NCBI GenBank assembly: GCA_019417975.1
Contig: DYCT01000114.1
Span: 1-6,682, forward strand
DNA: 6,682 bases
Direction: 5' to 3'
Origin: Bacteroides sp.
GTDB lineage: Bacteria; Bacteroidota; Bacteroidia; Bacteroidales; Bacteroidaceae
This document shows, piece after piece, positions 1-6,438 of the stretch (position 1 is its first letter; each line of letters begins with the position of its first letter). The notes below the pieces were generated by a model that was not told the DNA's origin, did not search any database, and was given only the letters and a program-made list of their open reading frames with translations. The position numbers and the translations under genes are program-made.

Positions 1-12
1 ATATTTACACCA

Positions 13-20
13 TATATTCG
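13..20 (+). promoter_or_regulatory. Possible Bacteroides-type -7 element for the lipoprotein gene
   Basis: The octamer TATATTCG matches the Bacteroidota primary sigma factor -7 consensus TAnnTTTG at all but one fixed position. It ends 17 bases before the ATG at 38, leaving room for a short leader that ends in an A-rich stretch (about 33-37) where the ribosome would bind. The matching -33 TTTG element would lie at or beyond the left window edge, so it cannot be checked. The region is AT-rich and a chance match is possible. Confidence 0.3.
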
Positions 21-37
21 ATTTTATAACTAAAAAG

Positions 38-547
38 ATGAGAAATTACTGGTTCTTTACATTGCTGATTCCTTTATTGTTATGCTCTTGCGAGCAAGAG
101 GTGGGCGGTGAGCCTGTCATTGCAGTCGATTCGGTGTATGTGAATCGTGAGAAAGTGATGTTACAGGAAGAATACTTGATTCCATACGATGCAGAGGTGA
201 GGGTGTTTACATCTCTTTCTGTTGATGATGGTACGCTAAAGTCGTTTAGCGCTCAAGTGAAATGTGAGAAAGAGGATGCAGACGAAGAACATTTGCGTGA
301 CCTTACCTATATAAAGGAAGATGTGAGCGATACTGGTATGACCAATCTGTCGGATGCTTTGTTGCGGTTTAGGGATGGAGTGGCCTGCACAAAAGTGGAG
401 GTTCTGACTCGAGTAGCGCATTACGAGGGTGAAGAGTTAAAATTGAAAATGTATTTGAATACAGAGCATAACGGTATTCGTGAGGAAATCTCTTTTTTAA
501 TCTTGGAGAAGGACGATGTCTGGGATGATGATTTGGACGAGGATTGA
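38..547 (+). CDS. Small lipoprotein of unknown function, 169 aa
   Basis: I do not recognise a characterised function. Seen: a short positive N-terminus (R2), a hydrophobic stretch at residues 5-15, and a lipobox ending L-C-S-C with the lipidated cysteine most likely C18, so a type II (lipoprotein) signal peptide. The mature protein starts E-Q-E-V-G-G, without the strong acidic run directly after Cys that marks many surface-exported Bacteroidota lipoproteins, so periplasmic versus surface location is open. Residues 27-150 alternate short hydrophobic and polar stretches, as in a beta-sandwich; this is inference. C76 and C117 could form a disulfide. The C-terminal 13 residues (157-169) hold nine Asp/Glu around W162. 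It may belong to one of the uncharacterised ~170-residue Bacteroides lipoprotein families (DUF-type), but I cannot name one reliably. It stands alone on the + strand and converges on pgi. The ATG at 38 directly precedes the signal peptide, so the start is secure. Confidence 0.85.
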   Translation: MRNYWFFTLLIPLLLCSCEQEVGGEPVIAVDSVYVNREKVMLQEEYLIPYDAEVRVFTSLSVDDGTLKSFSAQVKCEKEDADEEHLRDLTYIKEDVSDTGMTNLSDALLRFRDGVACTKVEVLTRVAHYEGEELKLKMYLNTEHNGIREEISFLILEKDDVWDDDLDED

Positions 548-551
548 ATTG

Positions 552-618
552 ATATAAAGCAATAAAAAACGCTACTAGCAGAGTGTGATACTCGCAAGTA
601 GCGTTTTTTGCTTTATAT
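552..618. terminator. Bidirectional hairpin terminator between the lipoprotein gene and pgi
   Basis: Positions 564-576 (six A then CGCTACT) are perfectly complementary to 597-609 (AGTAGCG then six T). The pairing resumes beyond a 3-base bulge (561-563): 552-560 with 610-618. That gives about 22 bp in total. The loop region contains a further small stem, GAGT (581-584) with ACTC (590-593). Because the A-run and T-run lie in the stem, transcripts from either strand end in a U-rich 3' arm, so it can terminate both the + strand lipoprotein mRNA (stop at 547) and the minus-strand pgi mRNA (stop at 631). The convergent placement fits this well. Confidence 0.9.
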
Positions 619-630
619 GTTTATTGCTGA

Positions 631-1977
631 TTACAAACGTTCGCGGATTGCTTTTGATTCAGCTTCGTAACCCGGTTTGTTAAGCAAAGCAAACATGTTT
701 TTCTTGTAAGCTTCTACACCCGGTTGGTTGAATGGGTTTACTTCCAGGATATAGCCACTGATACCGCAAGCCATTTCGAAGAAATAAATCAGCTGACCCA
801 AATATTCCTCAGTCAGTTCAGGCATGGTGAGGTGAAGGTTAGGTACGCCACCATCTACGTGTGCCAACTGAGTTCCCAGTTCTGCCATCTTGTTTACTTC
901 GTCCACACGTTTGCCGGCCAAGAAGTTCAGACCATCCAAGTTCTCTTCGTCTGAAGGAACTTCCAGTTTGTGCTGAGTGGCAGCTACTGAAATAACTGTT
1001 TCGAAGATGCTGCGTTCGCCTTCCTGAATCCATTGACCCATAGAGTGCAAGTCGGTAGAAAAATCGACTGATGCAGGGAAGATTCCTTTTCCGTCTTTAC
1101 CTTCTGACTCTCCGTACAGCTGTTTCCACCATTCTGATACATAATGTAGTTTAGGTTGGAAGTTTACCAAGATTTCAATCTTCTTGCCCTGGCGGTACAA
1201 TTCGTTACGAGTAGCAGCATATACAGCAGATGGGTTTTCCCAGAACGGAGTTTCCGGATTGCTGCATATTGCTTCCATTTCGCGTGCACCTGCCACTAAT
1301 TTTTCGATGTCGAATCCGGCTACAGCGATGGGCAGCAAACCTACCGGAGTCAGTACAGAGAAACGACCTCCTACATTGTCGGGGATGATGAACGAGCGGT
1401 AACCTTCTTTGTCGGCTGTGGTACGTGCTGCTCCTTTTTTAGCATCGGTAACAGCAATGATTACTTTGCGGGCCATTTCTTTGCCACGTTGATCTTCGCA
1501 TTGTTTTTTTAACAAGCGAAAAGCTAAAGCTGTTTCGGTGGTTGTTCCTGATTTAGAAATATTGATGACACCGAACTTTTTGTCTTTCAAGAAAGAAGTC
1601 AGTTCGTATAGATAGTCTTCGCTGATGTTGTGTCCGGCGTAAATCATCGTAGGACCTTCTTTCTTGTCGAGAAGCCATTGGAAGCTGTTGCTTAACGCTT
1701 CTATTACAGCGCGTGCTCCCAAATAGCTACCACCGATACCGGCTACTACTACCACTTCGCAGTTTTCGCGCAACACTTGTGCGGCTTCTTTCAAGTCGTT
1801 GAGGTGCTCGGGGGTAATAGACGAGGGCAGATGCAACCAACCTAAGAAATCGTTTCCTTTGCCGGTTCCGTCTTCCAATGTATGGATATAGGCTTTGGTC
1901 TTTGTCTCGTAAGCAGCAATGGTTTCTTTGCTAATGAAACTCAATACTTTTTCGATGTTTAGTTGAATTTTTTTCAT
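631..1977 (-). CDS. pgi: Glucose-6-phosphate isomerase, 448 aa
   Basis: Cytosolic enzyme that interconverts glucose-6-phosphate and fructose-6-phosphate in glycolysis and gluconeogenesis. Two SIS-type sugar isomerase domains are visible. GGSYLG (82-87) and the phosphate-binding SKSGTT (141-146) are in the first. The family signature around GGRFS (203-207, with R205) and a second signature, NQPGVEAYKK (417-426), also match. Expected catalytic residues are present: E290 in GESEGK, H311 in the TDLHS stretch and K425; these numbers coincide with those of the short Geobacillus-type enzyme. At 448 residues it is the compact ~450-residue bacterial form, not the ~550-residue E. coli/eukaryotic form. 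The ATG at 1977 lies 13 bp after the gpsA stop, so it is probably the last gene of the lysS-gpsA-pgi operon, followed by the hairpin terminator at 552-618. No truncation or missing key residue is seen. Confidence 0.98.
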   Translation of the reverse strand: MKKIQLNIEKVLSFISKETIAAYETKTKAYIHTLEDGTGKGNDFLGWLHLPSSITPEHLNDLKEAAQVLRENCEVVVVAGIGGSYLGARAVIEALSNSFQWLLDKKEGPTMIYAGHNISEDYLYELTSFLKDKKFGVINISKSGTTTETALAFRLLKKQCEDQRGKEMARKVIIAVTDAKKGAARTTADKEGYRSFIIPDNVGGRFSVLTPVGLLPIAVAGFDIEKLVAGAREMEAICSNPETPFWENPSAVYAATRNELYRQGKKIEILVNFQPKLHYVSEWWKQLYGESEGKDGKGIFPASVDFSTDLHSMGQWIQEGERSIFETVISVAATQHKLEVPSDEENLDGLNFLAGKRVDEVNKMAELGTQLAHVDGGVPNLHLTMPELTEEYLGQLIYFFEMACGISGYILEVNPFNQPGVEAYKKNMFALLNKPGYEAESKAIRERL

Positions 1978-1990
1978 AAGGTTATTGTTT

Positions 1991-2986
1991 TTATCTGAAC
2001 GAATCAGTTAATAATTTGATTTCTATCATCGGTGAAATACGTTCGTACAAGATGTTGTAGACAGCATCCAGAATAGGCATGTTTACGTGGTAGTGCTTGT
2101 TAATTTCCTTAATACACTTGGTTCCGTAATAGCCTTCTGCTATCATTTCCATTTCTATCTGTGCGCTTTTCACTGAATATCCTTTTCCAATCATAGAGCC
2201 AAATGTACGGTTACGGCTGAAGTTGGAGTAGGAGGTCACCAGCAAGTCGCCTAGATACACCGAGTCGCTCACTTGGCGATTGATGGGGTGTACGGTGTTG
2301 ACAAAGCGGTTCATCTCCTGAATGGCATTCGATATAAGCACGGCCTGGAAGTTATCGCCGTATTTCAAACCACTACAGATACCGGCTGCAATGGCATACA
2401 CATTTTTGAGTACCGAGCCGTATTCGATGCCGGCTACGTCGTCGCTGACAGATGTCTTGATGAAATGGTTGCTCAGTTTTTGGGCAAAAGCGTGTGCTTT
2501 GGCCTTATCGGGGCAAGCCACAGTTAGGTACGACAGGCGTTCCAAGGCTACTTCTTCGGCATGGCAAGGACCTGCCAATACCGCAATATTTTTAGCCGGT
2601 ACGTTATACATGCGTGTCAGATAATCGGATATAATCATGTTTTCATCGGGGACAATACCCTTGATGGCTGTTACGATGAATTTGTCCTTGATTTTGGTTT
2701 TGAGCTTTTTCAAGTGCGATTTCACGTAAGGCGAAGGTGTAGCGAATACCAATGTATCGGATGCTTTCACTGCATCGTTGATGTTCGAATAGAAATGGAT
2801 TCGTTTTACATCAAACTTTACGCCCGTGAGATAGGCCGGGTTGTGTCCGAGACGTTTGAAATCTTCGATACGGTCGTCACGGCGCATATACCAGTTGATT
2901 TCCTCTTCCTGTCCTAATACCATCTTAGCGATAGCGGTTGCCCAACTGCCTCCGCCCATGATTGCGATTCTTCCGGGTAGTTTCAT
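1991..2986 (-). CDS. gpsA: NAD(P)-dependent glycerol-3-phosphate dehydrogenase, 331 aa
   Basis: Reduces dihydroxyacetone phosphate to sn-glycerol-3-phosphate, the backbone precursor of phospholipids, in the cytosol. The N-terminal Rossmann fold shows the glycine-rich loop GGGSWA (11-16). Then come K109 in AIKG, the GPCHAEEV stretch (139-146; the usual Ser/Thr after GP is Cys141), and the catalytic K194-N195 in VLKNVYA, which opens the helical C-terminal domain. D247 in LGDLL and SRNR (257-260) match substrate-site residues of the family. Length is normal for GpsA. Oddity: after GDN (210-212), where E. coli and B. subtilis GpsA read TRG, this protein reads SNA (219-221). The ATG at 2986 puts the nucleotide loop at residue 11, as expected. 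It lies 67 bp after lysS, across a hairpin, and 13 bp before pgi, so it is the middle gene of the operon. Confidence 0.96.
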   Translation of the reverse strand: MKLPGRIAIMGGGSWATAIAKMVLGQEEEINWYMRRDDRIEDFKRLGHNPAYLTGVKFDVKRIHFYSNINDAVKASDTLVFATPSPYVKSHLKKLKTKIKDKFIVTAIKGIVPDENMIISDYLTRMYNVPAKNIAVLAGPCHAEEVALERLSYLTVACPDKAKAHAFAQKLSNHFIKTSVSDDVAGIEYGSVLKNVYAIAAGICSGLKYGDNFQAVLISNAIQEMNRFVNTVHPINRQVSDSVYLGDLLVTSYSNFSRNRTFGSMIGKGYSVKSAQIEMEMIAEGYYGTKCIKEINKHYHVNMPILDAVYNILYERISPMIEIKLLTDSFR

Positions 2987-3006
2987 AATTATTCAGTTTC
3001 GGTGCA

Positions 3007-3040
3007 ACATACCTTGTCTGAACGGGCAGGCAAGGTATGT
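3007..3040 (-). other. Intercistronic hairpin between lysS and gpsA
   Basis: ACATACCTTG (3007-3016) and CAAGGTATGT (3031-3040) form a perfect 10-bp inverted repeat. A T-G wobble and three more pairs (3018-3020 with 3027-3029) extend the stem to about 14 bp around a 6-base loop. In the lysS-gpsA-pgi transcript it starts 13 bases after the lysS stop codon and ends 20 bases before the gpsA ATG. No U-tract follows on the minus strand, so it does not look like a complete intrinsic terminator. A role in mRNA processing, 3'-end stabilisation of a lysS fragment, or partial attenuation is inference. Confidence 0.75.
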
Positions 3041-3053
3041 CGTTTCCCAATCC

Positions 3054-4784
3054 TTAATTAATATGGCTGATCCACTCTTCCACTTCTTTCACAGTGGGGT
3101 TGGTCAGTCCCAGTTTATATTTTTTATTCAGTCCGCAGATGTCCATATGGAGCTTTTGTGGGTTTACCTCTTTCATGTCGGCTACCAGATTGTAGCCTGC
3201 TTTCTGAATAACAGGTACCCAGTCTTCGCTGATGCCGAGAGCTACATATTTGTCTGCGTTGTCTTTTGGAGTTACTTTCTCCGGACGCATTTGCGGGAAG
3301 AACAAAACTTCTTGAATGAAAGGTTTGCCGGTAAGGAGCATAGTGAGTCGGTCAATACCGATACCGATACCCGATGTAGGAGGCATACCATATTGTAGTG
3401 CTTTTAGGAAGTCTTGGTCGATGAACATAGCTTCGTCGTCTCCCTTTTCGCTCAGACGAAGTTGTTCTTTGAAACGCTCTTCCTGGTCGATTGGGTCGTT
3501 TAGCTCGCTGTAGGCATTCGTCAATTCCTTTCCGTTTACCATCAACTCGAAACGTTCGGTCAGCCCCGGCTTGCTACGGTGCATCTTAGTCAGCGGTGAC
3601 ATTTCTACCGGATAGTCGGTAATAAAGGTTGGTTGGATGAAAGTACCTTCGCAGAATTCACCGAAGATTTCGTCAATCAGCTTGCCTTTTCCCATTGTGT
3701 CGTCAATCTCCATATTGAGAGCTTTGCACACTTCGCGGATTTCTGCTTCGTCTTTTCCTGCCAAATCGTAGCCGGTCTTTTCTTTGATGGCTTCCAAGAT
3801 GGGAAGACGACGATAAGGAGCTTTGAAGCTGATGGTCTTTCCGTCTATCACGGTGTCTGTGCTGCCATTTACTGCTACACAGATACGTTCCAGCATCTTT
3901 TCGGTAAATTCCATCATCCAGTTGTAGTCTTTATATTGTACATATAGCTCCATGCAGGTGAATTCCGGGTTGTGGTTTTTATCCATTCCTTCGTTGCGGA
4001 AGTTCTTGCCAATTTCATATACACCTTCGAAGCCACCGATAATGAGACGTTTCAAGTATAGCTCAGTAGCGATACGCAGATATAAGTCCATATCAAGAGA
4101 GTTGTGGTGTGTGATAAATGGACGTGCACTGGCACCACCCGGGATTGATTGTAGAATCGGAGTTTCCACTTCTGTATAGCCTGCTTCATCGAGCACGGAG
4201 CGCATGGTCTGGATGATTTTGGCACGTTTCAAGAAAGTATCTTTTACGCCGTCATTTACAATAAGGTCTACATAGCGTTGACGATAGCGCAATTCCGGAT
4301 CTTCGAATGAGTCGTATGCTACACCGTCTTTATATTTTACGATAGGCAGTGGCTTGAGGCTTTTAGCCAAGACTGTCAGCTTTTGTGCGTGTACACTGAT
4401 TTCGCCCATTTGGGTACGGAATACGTATCCTTCGATACCGATGAAGTCGCCCAAGTCCAATAGACGTTTGAATACAGTAGTATACATATCTTTATTTTCG
4501 TCCGGACAGATATCATCGCGGGTGATATACACCTGGATACGGCCTTTTGAGTCTTGAAGTTCGATAAATGATGCTTTACCCATGATGCGTCGGCTCATCA
4601 TACGGCCGGCGATAGATACTTGACGGGGTTTCTCAGCATTGTCATCGAATTCGGCTTTTATGTCAGTTGAAAATGCAGTGGTTACATACTCTTCTGCGGG
4701 GTAAGGGTTAATACCCATAGCTCGCAATTCGTTCAGACTGTTCCGTCTGATAATTTCCTGTTCACTTAGTTCTAATAAGTTCAT
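3054..4784 (-). CDS. lysS: Lysyl-tRNA synthetase (class II) with C-terminal extension, 576 aa
   Basis: Charges tRNA-Lys with lysine in the cytosol. The N-terminal OB-fold anticodon-binding domain spans about residues 55-140. The class II catalytic core follows, with motif 1 near TEVETPIL (204-211), motif 2 FRNEGMD (262-268) followed by the HNPEFTCMELY stretch, and motif 3 GIGIGIDRLTMLL (472-484). The usual core ends near FPQMRPE (496-502). About 75 further residues (502-576) follow, absent from the ~505-residue E. coli enzyme, with a helix-hairpin-helix-like pattern (WVPVIQKAGYNLV, 522-534). Start choice: the reading frame stays open to a TTG at 4835, but the ATG at 4784 gives the usual N-terminus (MNLLELSEQE), and the likely -7 promoter element (4813-4820) lies inside the upstream extension. 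It is the first gene of the lysS-gpsA-pgi operon. All core motifs are intact. Confidence 0.97.
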   Translation of the reverse strand: MNLLELSEQEIIRRNSLNELRAMGINPYPAEEYVTTAFSTDIKAEFDDNAEKPRQVSIAGRMMSRRIMGKASFIELQDSKGRIQVYITRDDICPDENKDMYTTVFKRLLDLGDFIGIEGYVFRTQMGEISVHAQKLTVLAKSLKPLPIVKYKDGVAYDSFEDPELRYRQRYVDLIVNDGVKDTFLKRAKIIQTMRSVLDEAGYTEVETPILQSIPGGASARPFITHHNSLDMDLYLRIATELYLKRLIIGGFEGVYEIGKNFRNEGMDKNHNPEFTCMELYVQYKDYNWMMEFTEKMLERICVAVNGSTDTVIDGKTISFKAPYRRLPILEAIKEKTGYDLAGKDEAEIREVCKALNMEIDDTMGKGKLIDEIFGEFCEGTFIQPTFITDYPVEMSPLTKMHRSKPGLTERFELMVNGKELTNAYSELNDPIDQEERFKEQLRLSEKGDDEAMFIDQDFLKALQYGMPPTSGIGIGIDRLTMLLTGKPFIQEVLFFPQMRPEKVTPKDNADKYVALGISEDWVPVIQKAGYNLVADMKEVNPQKLHMDICGLNKKYKLGLTNPTVKEVEEWISHIN

Positions 4785-4812
4785 TCTCTTATATATTAAC
4801 TCAAATTTGCTA

Positions 4813-4820
4813 CAAAAATA
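4813..4820 (-). promoter_or_regulatory. Probable -7 promoter element for the lysS-gpsA-pgi operon
   Basis: Read on the minus strand this is TATTTTTG, an exact match to the Bacteroidota -7 consensus TAnnTTTG. It lies 28 bases upstream of the lysS ATG, which predicts a leader of about 20 nucleotides. A TTTG occurs upstream (4833-4836), but its 12-base spacing is shorter than the roughly 19-21 expected, and no TTTG sits at the standard -33 distance, so the call rests on the -7 box alone. Between here and the terminator at 4951 (4837-4950) I see no other promoter, RNA structure or plausible coding sequence. Confidence 0.45.
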
Positions 4821-4950
4821 AGAAACTTTTTGCAAATAATCTTCTTTCCTTCGGTTTAATTGCTGAAAAGGTGTTCAAAAGAGGCTTTCTTAGACTGTTT
4901 GCTCTTACTTTTTAGGTGGGTTTAGCTCAATAGAGTCGATTTTGTCTGAT

Positions 4951-4999
4951 AAAAAAGAAGCCACCTCATTTGCGGATAACTTTTCCGTGGTGAGGTGGC
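4951..4999 (-). terminator. Rho-independent terminator after the M20 dipeptidase gene
   Basis: A perfect 9-bp GC-rich stem (GCCACCTCA, 4960-4968, with TGAGGTGGC, 4991-4999) encloses a smaller stem, CGGA (4973-4976) with TCCG (4984-4987). On the minus strand the stem is followed at once by TTCTTTTTTA (4959-4950), a good U-tract. It begins about 50 bases after the dipeptidase stop codon and separates that unit from the lysS promoter. On the + strand the nearest T-run (5020-5027) is about 20 bases from the stem, so it is directed to the minus strand. Confidence 0.92.
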
Positions 5000-5049
5000 G
5001 TGTTAAGATAGTAAGACTGTTTTTTTTAATCTAAATCATTTTTTGAGTA

Positions 5050-6402
5050 TCAATCATCGTAGCGGAGGTGGAACTCAGTTACTGCCTCGATACCTTTTCG
5101 TAGGATATCGAGAGGTATGTTCTCGTTGGGCGAGTGGATTGCATTTGATTCCAGTCCAAAGCCCATCAGGATGGTTTTGATGCCCAAAACTTGTTCGAAA
5201 GTAGAAATGATAGGAATACTTCCGCCACGACGTACAGCCAAAGGCTTTTTGCCGAATGCTTTGGTAAATCCGGCTTCTGCGGCTTTGTAAGCAGGAAGGG
5301 TGATTGGGCAAACATAGCCTTGACCACCATGCATTGGGGTTACTTTTACTTGAACCGAAGCTGGTGCAATTTCGTGAATGTAGTCGGCAAACAGGCGAGA
5401 AATCTTCTCGTGGTCTTGGTTAGCTACCAGTCGGCATGATACTTTGGCGTATGCTTTCGATGGTAATACGGTTTTCGAACCTTCTCCGGTATAGCCTCCC
5501 CAAATGCCACAAATGTCGAATGATGGACGACAGCTGTTGCGTTCAAGGGTAGAGTATCCTTCTTCGCCGAATAGCTCCTTTACACCGATTGCTTCTTTGT
5601 ATTTTTCTTCGTTGAAAGGAATTTGGGCAATCATCTCGCGTTCAGAAGCCGGTACTTCTTCTACGTCATCGTAGAAATGAGGAACAGTGATGCGCCCTTT
5701 TTCATCTACTACTTGTGCTAATATCTTGCAGAGGGTATTGATAGGGTTGGCTACAGCACCACCGAAGTGACCAGAGTGTAGGTCGCGGTTCGGACCGGTA
5801 ACTTCAATTTCCCAGTAAGCCAATCCGCGCAATCCGGTGGTAAGCGAAGGTAGGTCAGTTCCTAACATGCTGGTGTCTGATACCAGGATGATATCTGCTT
5901 TCAGTAATTCTTTGTGGTTCTGGCAGAACTGTTCCAAGCTAGGAGAACCAATTTCTTCTTCTCCTTCAAAGATAAATTTTACGTTATGGTGTAGCAGACC
6001 TTGGCGTACCAGATATTCGAATGCTTTTACTTGGATAAACGATTGGCCTTTGTCATCGTCGGCACCACGTGCCCAAATACGTCCATCGCGTATTTCCGGT
6101 TCAAAGGGCTTGCTTTTCCAAAGCTCTAATGGTTCAGCCGGCATCACATCGTAGTGTGCATATACCAATACTGTTTTGGCATTCGGGTCTACGGTTTTTT
6201 GAGCGAAAACAATGGGATTTCCTGCAGAGGGCATAACTTCTGCTTCGTCTGCTCCGGCTTTCAATAGTAGTTGTTTCCAACGTTGGGCGCAAGCACTCAT
6301 GTCGTCTTTGTGTTCTGGTTGAGAACTGATAGACGGAATTCGTATTAAACTGAATAATTCGTCTAAAAATTGAGCTTCATGCTCTTCAATGTATTTTTTC
6401 AT
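5050..6402 (-). CDS. M20-family metallodipeptidase (CNDP2-like), 450 aa
   Basis: Cytosolic di-zinc peptidase expected to hydrolyse dipeptides; no signal peptide is seen. By alignment from memory to human CNDP2, the metal and catalytic residues are all present: H83 and D85 in AHYDV, bridging D116 in the GADDDKG stretch, catalytic E149 and metal ligand E150 in EGEEEIGS, D176 in VSDTSM, and H423 in AIHSPNE. The lid/dimerisation domain (about 190-310) carries DLHSGHFGG (207-215), whose H209 corresponds to the substrate-binding His contributed across the dimer. RRGGSIP (391-397) is a further substrate-site motif of this branch. Length is normal for the family. Exact substrate preference cannot be read from sequence; a broad-specificity dipeptidase is most likely, with other M20 amidohydrolase activities less so. 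The start lies 36 bp after the aroC stop with no evident -7 box between, so it is probably co-transcribed with aroC and ends at the terminator at 4951-4999. Confidence 0.93.
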   Translation of the reverse strand: MKKYIEEHEAQFLDELFSLIRIPSISSQPEHKDDMSACAQRWKQLLLKAGADEAEVMPSAGNPIVFAQKTVDPNAKTVLVYAHYDVMPAEPLELWKSKPFEPEIRDGRIWARGADDDKGQSFIQVKAFEYLVRQGLLHHNVKFIFEGEEEIGSPSLEQFCQNHKELLKADIILVSDTSMLGTDLPSLTTGLRGLAYWEIEVTGPNRDLHSGHFGGAVANPINTLCKILAQVVDEKGRITVPHFYDDVEEVPASEREMIAQIPFNEEKYKEAIGVKELFGEEGYSTLERNSCRPSFDICGIWGGYTGEGSKTVLPSKAYAKVSCRLVANQDHEKISRLFADYIHEIAPASVQVKVTPMHGGQGYVCPITLPAYKAAEAGFTKAFGKKPLAVRRGGSIPIISTFEQVLGIKTILMGFGLESNAIHSPNENIPLDILRKGIEAVTEFHLRYDD

Positions 6403-6438
6403 CGGTATATGGGTTTTTATTAGGTTTATTCTTTATTG

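Noticed and set aside
2273..2917. Several overlapping + strand open frames of 84-118 codons inside gpsA
   Set aside because: All are antisense to a gene with intact family motifs, they overlap one another in different frames, and none resembles a known protein.
3007..3040. The lysS-gpsA hairpin as a full Rho-independent terminator
   Set aside because: No U-tract follows the stem on the minus strand, and gpsA downstream has no recognisable promoter of its own in the gap.
2841..3398. 185-codon open frame on the + strand across the gpsA start, the gap and the lysS end
   Set aside because: It lies antisense to two well-supported genes, has no recognisable domain, and shows no promoter or ribosome-binding context. 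It is a frame shadow.
4785..4835. Upstream 17-codon extension of lysS starting at a TTG
   Set aside because: It would place the likely -7 promoter element inside the coding sequence and uses a rare start. The ATG at 4784 gives the typical LysRS N-terminus.
4837..4950. Possible small RNA, riboswitch or T-box between the M20 terminator and the lysS promoter
   Set aside because: I found no stable hairpin series, T-box-like or riboswitch-like conserved elements, or a second promoter there; it reads as plain AT-rich spacer.
5837..6154. 105-codon + strand open frame inside the dipeptidase gene
   Set aside because: It is antisense to the catalytic region of the M20 enzyme; the open frame follows from that gene's codon bias.
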